Below are positions 57,235 through 64,000 of a stretch of 64,000 bases of DNA, in pieces. Every line of letters starts with the position of its first letter. The first letter of the stretch is position 1. The notes beneath the pieces were generated by a model. The model was not told the origin of the DNA, did no database searches, and was given only the letters and a program-made list of their open reading frames with translations. The translations under genes were made by a program, and so were the position numbers. This stretch comes from Pictodentalium vernedei (Eukaryota; Mollusca; Scaphopoda; Dentaliida; Dentaliidae), in the NCBI GenBank assembly GCA_031216915.1, contig CM062297.1, forward strand, positions 533,718,971 to 533,782,970, given 5' to 3'.

Positions 57235-57983
57235 GGGGTGGGGGATGGGTATAGATAGACAATAGGTATTTGGTAAAGTGGTTCGTTTTGAAGCCCACCC
57301 AGCTACAAACAATATGACTTTCCCATTCCAGGCTGACATGAAATGATTGCTGATTATTTTACTAGGGCGGGTGGTGGCACTAGTCACCACTGTGAGTGTG
57401 TGTGTGTGGTGGGGGGGAGTCCATACATCAGTTCATTGTCACGTATGTTAGGATGGGTGTCTAGGTGACCCACTTGGCAAGCTTGGTATTATTTGCAATG
57501 CCTGGTAGGGTCACTTTGTTAGGCTGCCCAGGGGCCCCACCCAGGAGTGAGCACTGAACAGAGCCCTGGGAAATTGTGAATTAGCTCTTTTCGCACCCAT
57601 GTGTTAATATCAATTCATCATAGACTCTCTTATGTCTGAACTTAAAGACCAGAGGTGTGGGGGGGGGGGGGGGGGCATGTGCCTAGAATTGGTGAGTGGT
57701 GATATTCTACGAACACTGTTACATTTTATTTTCTTTTATATTATTTTGTTTTGATAATGCCTGCCATTTATACACTTAGCACGAATGCTAGTCACTGCCA
57801 ATTCAATTAAGTCATCATTGAAAATATGACAGTATGGGCATTATATTGACACTACATAGTTTCTGTTGGAAACTGCAGATGTCTTACTATAAAAAACCGA
57901 AAACCGACCTATAAACCGAGTTTTTTTAAAAAAAACGAACCGAAACCGAACCGAAACAAGAAAAATAAAACAGCACAACACTA
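56224..57983. mobile_element. hAT-like non-autonomous transposon nested in DIRS copy 2
   Basis: Flanked by the 8-bp direct repeat 'gtgtctgg' (56216-56223 and 57984-57991). The ends are inverted: 'tagtgttgtac' at left, and the right end read backwards gives 'tagtgttgtgc'. Both subterminal regions are rich in 'aaccgaaaccg' and its inverse. The 1760-bp body has no transposase frame, only G-rich runs and short proline-rich by-product frames. The 8-bp duplication and 'TAGTGTTG' ends fit the hAT superfamily. Confidence 0.85.
57215..57242. repeat. GT/G tract inside the hAT-like element
   Basis: A 'gtgtgtgtgtgtg' run passes into a G homopolymer. A second G tract is at about 57659-57676. Confidence 0.7.
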
Positions 57984-60900
57984 GTGTCTGGTAGTGTAGA
58001 CGTGGGGTATCAGCCTCAGCCTTCCCTGACTTCAACTCAGCGAAGTCAGAAGTGACTGCCGACCGAACCCCCTGATGTGTCCTCTCTGCCATTGAGCACA
58101 GCAGTTTTATCCCTGCAGGGGTCTGCAGAGATGTCAGGTAGTGTAGACTTGGGGTATCGGCCTCAGCCTTCCCTGACTTCAACTTGGCGAAGTTGGAAGG
58201 GGCTGCCAGCTGAACCCTCTACTGTAGTCTCTCAGCCGTCAAGTACCACAGTTTTTCTCATTGGATTCGGATGTTCATGGTGGGGTTACCATGAGCTCCT
58301 TGGCGTTTCCGTCCACGCACTGTGGTCCCATGGCCAGTTTTGCAGGACCAACGCTTTTTGTGCAGCCTGGACCTTCTGTCCCGCAGAGGTCCACGGCGAC
58401 TCTCCTGAGTTTCCACTCTGTAGATCCTCTGGGTATGTCATTCCCCAATACACATCTGCCTTCAGATGTTTTGGCTGCAGCCCGTCGCCCTGCATCTGGT
58501 GTATTTGAGGATCGTGACCCTTCGCTGGTTAAATGGGCCAGGAGTGAAGCCACTTTGTTGGTTCGTTCCCACATTGAAACGGCCGACTCAGTCAGTGATC
58601 TTAGGGAGGCCCTCTCCTTGCTCACTTAGGTTCTGTCCAAGAGCCTCTTCTGTTGCTTCCAACGAGGCTACGAGTGGTTTCCGGGCGCCCACTGTGGCAC
58701 CGCCTCCCGAGATTGGAAACAGGCCTCTTTCTGATCCCCCTGGTGTGCCTACACCATGGGAGGTGTCTGCTGGTTTGCCCATGATGGGCTATGTGTCTTC
58801 CGACTCAGGAGATGAGTCCAACTTACCTGACATCGAGAGCCAACAGTCTTCTGACTTGGGGGCAGCTCTTGACTTTGTGTCTGGGTTCCTTCCAGATCTC
58901 AAACCATCAAACCAGCCGACAGTGTCAGCCCGGCCGTGATCATCAGTCGCGCGCCTACAGCCTGTGGAGCAACCTGCTTCTGGGCACCTTCGACCGTGCC
59001 TGTCGGTACAGGTGGTTGAAGCGTTTACAGCTTTGGACTTTTAAGCTGAGTTCCAAGGCTATAAAGATGTCGTTATTCATCAGGGTTGACACTTTTTTGC
59101 CTCCGGTGCGTTATCGTTCCTACGATTCCGCCAATCCATTAGTCTGCCAGACTTTGACGGTCTTGGATCAGGACTCCAACTCCCAAGATGGCCATTTTTC
59201 ATATGGAGACTCTGGAGTCTGTGTTGGGCTTATCGCGAGAGATACTGGACATGCTTTCTCTCTCCAATCACATCGACTCTGCTTTGCTGCTTATCTACCC
59301 CCAGATAAGTTTGACGACATACAGGCTCTTTTTGTGTGTGCTGTCCAAGGTGCTCATGCATCTTCTCACACACATGCCTGTAACACGGCTAACTTGGAAT
59401 TAGTTCACAGGGAAGCTGTGCTGGACATGAGCCGTTCCCTTCTTGAGGGGCACTGCGCTACTCTTCGATCTGCTTCTTCGGCAGGTCTGCAACTATTCCA
59501 TGGTTCTGGGATGACTCCCTATGTCATTCTATCGATCAGCTGCTGCTTTGTCAGCTTGATCAGCCTTGGAGGCAGGGGCTGTATAAAGCCTAACAAGTAC
59601 TCTTCTGCTTCCTCTGTGAAGCCAAGGGCTGATCCTCCTGCCACCGCTTCTGCTTACGCACAGGGTAAGGATAGGCATCGGCAGTAGTCACCTCGATTCG
59701 TCCCAGGTTGAGACATCCAATTCAGTCGAGAGTGCCTCTTCCAACACAAGTCCTTTTCAACGTTACACGTTGGGAACTTTTGATCATGGAGATAGGCTAT
59801 CTCCTGTCAAAGGGGGCGATTGAGATCATCAGGAACATTCATTCAGTGGGATTTTATTCCCGTCTGTTCTTGGTGCTGAAGAAGGACGGTTGACTCCCAC
59901 TGGTTATCGATCTGAGTATCCTGGCCCAGTCTATCATTGCTCCTAACTTCAGCATGAAGGCTTTCAGGTCGGTTTGCCGCTCCATTCACCAGGGAGTTTT
60001 CCAGTTCAAGGCCATGCCCTTCGGCCTCAACCTGGATCTTTGGGCCTTCACCCTCCTGATGTCGCATGTGTTAGCCTTACATCGCACACAGTCCAGGGTC
60101 TCTTCTTCGGCATATCTAGTCGATATCCTCCAGAGGCACTCCAATGCTGCCTTTCTGGAGTTGGATGTTGACACACTGTTGAGCCTGCTCACGTCACTAG
60201 GGTTCAGAGTCAACGAGGAGAAGTCGGACCTGGTCCCTTCTCCATCGTTTTTGTCATCTAGGGATCGGCTTCCGTACTCAGCTGGATACGGTGGCAGTTT
60301 CCCTGGCAAGGGCTGTGATTTTCTCAGCCTTTGCCCTGACTCTGCCCCAGTCCACGTCCGCAACAGCTCGGAGTCTTCCCCGGCTGCTTGGTCTCTACGT
60401 TTCGGTGACAGATCTCATTCCTCTAGGTCGGCTGCATGTCAGACCTCTCCAACACTTTCTGCTCAGTCATTGGAGGCCGAATGTCGATCCTCTGGATCTG
60501 GTGCTTCAGTTACCGGAGTCTCTTCCTCATCACCTTCTCCTCTGATGGATGTTCAGTGGATTATGCAGGGTGTTTCAGTTGGACTTCCCCACGTCCGATC
60601 ATGTTCTGACGGCAGTCGCCAGTGATCTCGGATGAGGTGTGACGTTGGATTCTCTTCACATCAACCAGAAGGAGCTTCTTGCTCTTCTTCTGAGTTTTTC
60701 GGCAGTGGATCCCCCACCTTTTGAATTGTCAGGTCCTTCTGTTGTCCGACAATTTGACAGTGGTTGCTTACATTCGGAACCAGAGCGGTTCGCACTATGT
60801 TTCCATGTACGAATTGGGTCGGGATCTTCTACTGCTCGCTCAGGATGTCAACGCCGGAGTGGTGGTTCATCACATTCCAGGTTGTCTGAATGTCCTAGCA

Positions 60901-62675
60901 GACTCCCTGTCCTGATGGGGCAGGTTCTTTTCTACTGAGTGGATGCTCCACATGGTGGTGTTCCAGTTGCTTTGCGATCTCTGGGGTCGTCCCCACATCG
61001 ATCTCTTTGCGACTCATTGGAACCATCAGGTGGACACTTTCGTGTCCCGTGTCCAGATTCTCTGGCTTTCGCCGTGGATGCTCTGTCTTTCCTTTGGAAC
61101 GGTCTTGTTGGCTGCGCCTTCCTGCCAGTTCTGATTCTACCTCAGGTTCTAGCCAAGATACGCACCTACAGTTGTCGAATCATTTCGATCGCACCCCTGT
61201 TGCCTCAGTGGGTGTGGATGAATCTGCTATGCTCTCTGTTGGCGGCAGTTCCGTCACGTCTCCCTCTACGTCATGACCTTCTTTGCCAAGGTCGCCTGAG
61301 GAGGTTTCACGTCAACCCGACTTCATTGTGCGTTTGCGCGTATCTTTTGTCAGGTCCTGTCTCCTCCATAGCATTTTTTTCAAGACGAGCAGTGGAGTTG
61401 CTTTTCTTCTTCAAGGAGGCACTCCACTGATTTAGCCTATGCGGCTAAGTGGAAGGTCTTCTGTCGATGGTGTGCGGATCACTCTGTTGATTCTGCCACT
61501 CCTTCGATCACACAGATTGCAGAGTTTCTGGTATATGTTTGATTCTGGGGGTCTCCAGCCTGTTACCATCAAGGGTACAGGTTCATGTTTCAGAGACCTT
61601 TTCGTATGTGGGACAGCATCATATCGGCACTACTCCATGCTTCTCCAAGCTTGTTCGGCACTTTTTCTTTAAAAAGCCTAGGACTTTACAGCTTACCCCA
61701 AGATGGAATCTTACTTGGGTGCTGCTCTGCTTGGGGGAGGCGTGGGGGGGGGGGGGGGATGCACCGTCGAGCCTTTATCCCAGGTGGATATGCATTTTCT
61801 CACATACAAGATGGCTTTTTTGATGGCTTTTGCCTCAGCCAGACGGGTTAGTGAGCTTCACGCCCTCTCGGTTGACCCGGCCTTTTTCTGGAGCTCCTTT
61901 CTGGCCAAGAATCAGATACCAGAAACTACTCCGCCTCCTATCTGTATCGGGACTCTTCCTTCTGTTGAGGGTAGACACCCTTTGCTCTGTCTGGTTCGTG
62001 CAATTCGCTTTTATCTCAATCGGATGCTGTTCATTTGGAAGGGTAGGGACAAATTTCAGTCTCTTATTCCTGGTCAACAGAAGATCTCTCCTGAATCCAT
62101 TTCTCAATGGATTTGTCTTGCTATTCGTGCAGCTTCTGCTCGTATAGCGACTGGCGATTGTATTACCAATCGTTTTTCTGCCACGAGGTGCATGCATTGT
62201 CTACCTATTGGGGCTTATACTAACTCTGTCATGTTCTCCACTTATCTGCGACAGTTGCAGGAGCAGGCAGAGGACCTTTGTACTACGGGCCCTCTTTCTT
62301 CTGCTCAGGCTGTTGTCTATCCCAGCCATTCGGCTTCTTACAAGGTCAGTTCCAGCTCTGTGCTGTTACTTCCCTTTCTGTCTGTGTGTTGCACATAACC
62401 ATATGCCTCATCTCTCATTGTCTTTTACTAATGTTTGTGATGCTATGGTTTGATAGGCCTAGGGACCTCTTCCTCTGTCCACGGTTCCAGTGCAATTGGG
62501 TTATGTGTGGGTTGGTTATGTGATTCCCTCGGTTGATAAGAAATTTAAATTTTATAGTAAATTTCCTTTCTTATTATACCTAGAGCAATTGTTTACATGG
62601 CGGCCCCACCATCTTCTTACTTGGGAAAGAATCCTTCCTCCAAGCTGATCACATAACTCCTACGTTGGCGGACTC

Positions 62676-62964
62676 AAAAGAATGATTCATTGGTGACTGC
62701 CTTGTGCACTGGTTAATGGAAGTCGTGGAATTGTACTAAGAGAAGAGCGTCCCCTACTGGGTGAGCACCGATGGCGCTCGACCCAGTTTGGGCTTATTTT
62801 TTCGTGGTGTTTTTGCACCACTTTTCTTTCCCAAATCTCTGGGGAAAGATCAAATAGATAGTATATTTTCCGAGTTAGGGTCTTCCACTGTAGTGTAAGC
62901 CTGTAGTAAACAATTGTGGTAGGTATAATAAGAAGAGAAATTTACTATAAAATTTAAATTTCTA
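62676..62964 (+). repeat. Right terminal repeat of DIRS copy 2
   Basis: Matches 44848-45135 along its length, including 'gtaaacaattgtggtaggta', but with clearly more differences than between the two ends of copy 1. Confidence 0.85.
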
Positions 62965-63330
62965 ATCACCTCTGAGAAGTAATTTAGCACTCGATCATTT
63001 AATACTTCTAGGTCCAGTTAAATTCTATTATTCCAGAAGAAAGGCTATTCTCTATATTATTATTAACCTCATAGAGTTTCAACCTGCTATCCTTTTTTAC
63101 TTATTATATCATATCCAGTCTGTTTAGCAGGATTAACTGGATTTCTTTCCTTGGGGTTAGAACCTTTTCAAACCTATCTGTATGGCTTATCCAACCTTTT
63201 GAAGGCTGTCTATTGGTAACAAACATTTCTTCATTTTGCCTCACAAATCTTTAATCCCAGACAAGGGGTCCCCTCATACTGTCTGTTGCACTTAATATAA
63301 TACATTTTTGTTTTAGTCGATTATCATATA
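62965..63330. other. Non-coding spacer
   Basis: No recognised features. Confidence 0.4.
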
Positions 63331-64000
63331 CTATTCAAAAAAGTAGGGGATATCCAAACTGATGTTGATATTTTCAGAAGTTTAGTGTGACTCATGAATG
63401 TCAGGTTTTATGCACGAGCCGCATTAATGTCTGTGGGGTACGTTTTGAAATTTTCATTTGTACTGGATGGACTTTTTTGGAGGTCTCATCTTAGTATAAA
63501 CTCATTCGTCAATAATTTCTCGTCGAAACGTAACTTTCGAGGTATGCGAAGACTGACACGTGATGAACGTTTACATGCCGTTGGCATTTTGGAAGCTGGC
63601 AACAGACAGACTGCAGTGGCAACATTACTCAATTGGTGATTAGAAGGTTGTGGTCACGCTACTGTCAGACGTCTGTCAGGTCATCCAAGTGCGCCAACTG
63701 CTAACCAGGATTGTTTCATCCGAACCACAGCATTACAGGACAATTGGACAGCAGCTGCACTGAGCGACAGATGTGCGAGTCAGTGGTCAGGCTATCCGAA
63801 ATCACCTACACAACTGGAATTTGTATGCGCGACGACTTCGAATAATTCCACATTTGACTGAACGTCACATCGCAGCAAGGCATAATTGGTGTGGAGTATG
63901 ACAGCACTTGGACAATCGTCGGTTGAGCAACGTCATGTTTTCCGATGAATCAAGGTTCACTCTCAACTTCAACGACAGGCAAAACAGAGTGTGGCTGCGG
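63331..64000 (+). mobile_element. Tc1/mariner-type transposon, 5' part, runs off the window
   Basis: Begins after a TA with a plausible terminal repeat 'ctattcaaaaaagtagggga', which is typical of Tc1-like ends. The transposase coding remnant follows at 63394. The 3' end is beyond the window. Confidence 0.75.
63540..64000 (+). pseudogene. Tc1-like transposase, decayed and partial
   Basis: The N-terminal DNA-binding part reads MRRLTRDERLHAVGILEAGN RQTAVATLLNW and stops at 63637. Further homology continues in other frames: 'LSGHPSAPTANQDCFIRTTA' (from about 63674), then 'VSGQAIRNHLHNWNLYARRL' (from about 63778) and 'NVMFSDESRFTLNFNDRQN' (from about 63931). 'FSDESRF' holds the second catalytic Asp of the DDE triad. 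At least one stop and one frame change, so inactive. The transposase would cut and paste the element between its inverted repeats. Confidence 0.82.

Larger units (their letters stand above)
56040..58210 (+). repeat. ~148-bp repeats in the Gag-like region of DIRS copy 2
   Basis: 'cagccttccctgacttcaac' occurs at about 56102, 58017 and 58165. Taking out the hAT-like element and its duplicated target (1768 bp) gives an even spacing of about 148 bp. Each unit also has 'tccctgcaggggtctgcagag'. An internal repeat of the fossil. Confidence 0.75.
55620..62964 (+). mobile_element. Fossil DIRS-type retroelement, copy 2, with nested hAT
   Basis: Parts in order: duplicated leader blocks ('ccacgtctggtgagagtta' at about 55650 and 55760), a Gag-like region with ~148-bp repeats (about 55800-58940), an N-terminal region matching copy 1 from about 58935, RT/RNase H (about 59690-61430), tyrosine recombinase (about 61430-62400), the right internal complementary remnant near 62537-62598 and the right terminus (about 62676-62964). 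No left terminus matching copy 1 was found, so the left limit is uncertain. Broken in many places and clearly more diverged than copy 1. A 1.76-kb hAT-like element sits in the Gag-like region. Confidence 0.8.

Noticed and set aside
57166-57390. Proline- and histidine-rich minus frames
   Set aside because: Created by GT and G homopolymer tracts inside the hAT-like element.

Overview
The window looks like a piece of a large, AT-rich, intron- and transposon-dense animal genome. The only host gene I can identify is a run of six plus-strand exons (9009-33353) encoding the whole fourth repeat (S1 to S6, with the pore loop) of a T-type (Cav3) voltage-gated calcium channel. The rest of that gene lies outside the window, or downstream across an intron of more than 30 kb. 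The repeats suggest a marine invertebrate, most likely a mollusc and perhaps a bivalve. They include cassettes built round 145-167 bp tandem cores with 'ccgtccgtc'-type heads, a tRNA-derived SINE family, Ngaro and DIRS tyrosine-recombinase retroelements, a Penelope-like element, piggyBac-like and hAT-like MITEs and a Tc1 element. The lineage is inferred from repeat style only; hemichordates, annelids and brachiopods are not excluded.

Layout. 1-9000: AT-rich non-coding DNA with tRNA-SINEs, palindromic TTAA-flanked MITEs, a 9-unit 165-bp cassette and a 701-bp hAT-like element carrying a nested MITE. 9009-9160: exon for IVS1. 9161-22438: a 13-kb intron holding a fossil Ngaro element (minus strand, with a nested SINE), a Penelope-like element between two ~360-bp direct repeats, and a cassette of ~16 units of ~167 bp. 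22439-33353: five further exons, with introns carrying MITEs, a second hAT-like copy with an expanded minisatellite, a LINE 3' relic and a 145-bp cassette with a nested MITE. 33354-40000: mostly featureless AT-rich DNA plus a 156-bp cassette. 40206-45135: a fossil DIRS element with diagnostic inverted termini and internal complementary region. 45765-47330: SINE next to a minus-strand LINE fragment. 47330-55400: AT-rich DNA with a second 145-bp cassette, hairpins and an in-frame candidate terminal exon. 55700-62964: a second, more decayed DIRS copy carrying a nested 1.76-kb hAT-like element. 63331-64000: the 5' part of a decayed Tc1-like transposon, cut by the window edge.

The exons form one channel module: voltage sensor S1-S4, S4-S5 linker, S5, the pore loop with the Asp expected for the fourth site of the T-type EEDD filter, and S6. 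Everything else is mobile or tandem DNA that inflates the introns. I found no convincing new enzymatic or defence system. The most notable features are the nested insertions with readable target duplications, the repeated use of ~145-167 bp tandem cores inside several cassette families, and a MITE ending 25 bp before a channel splice acceptor.
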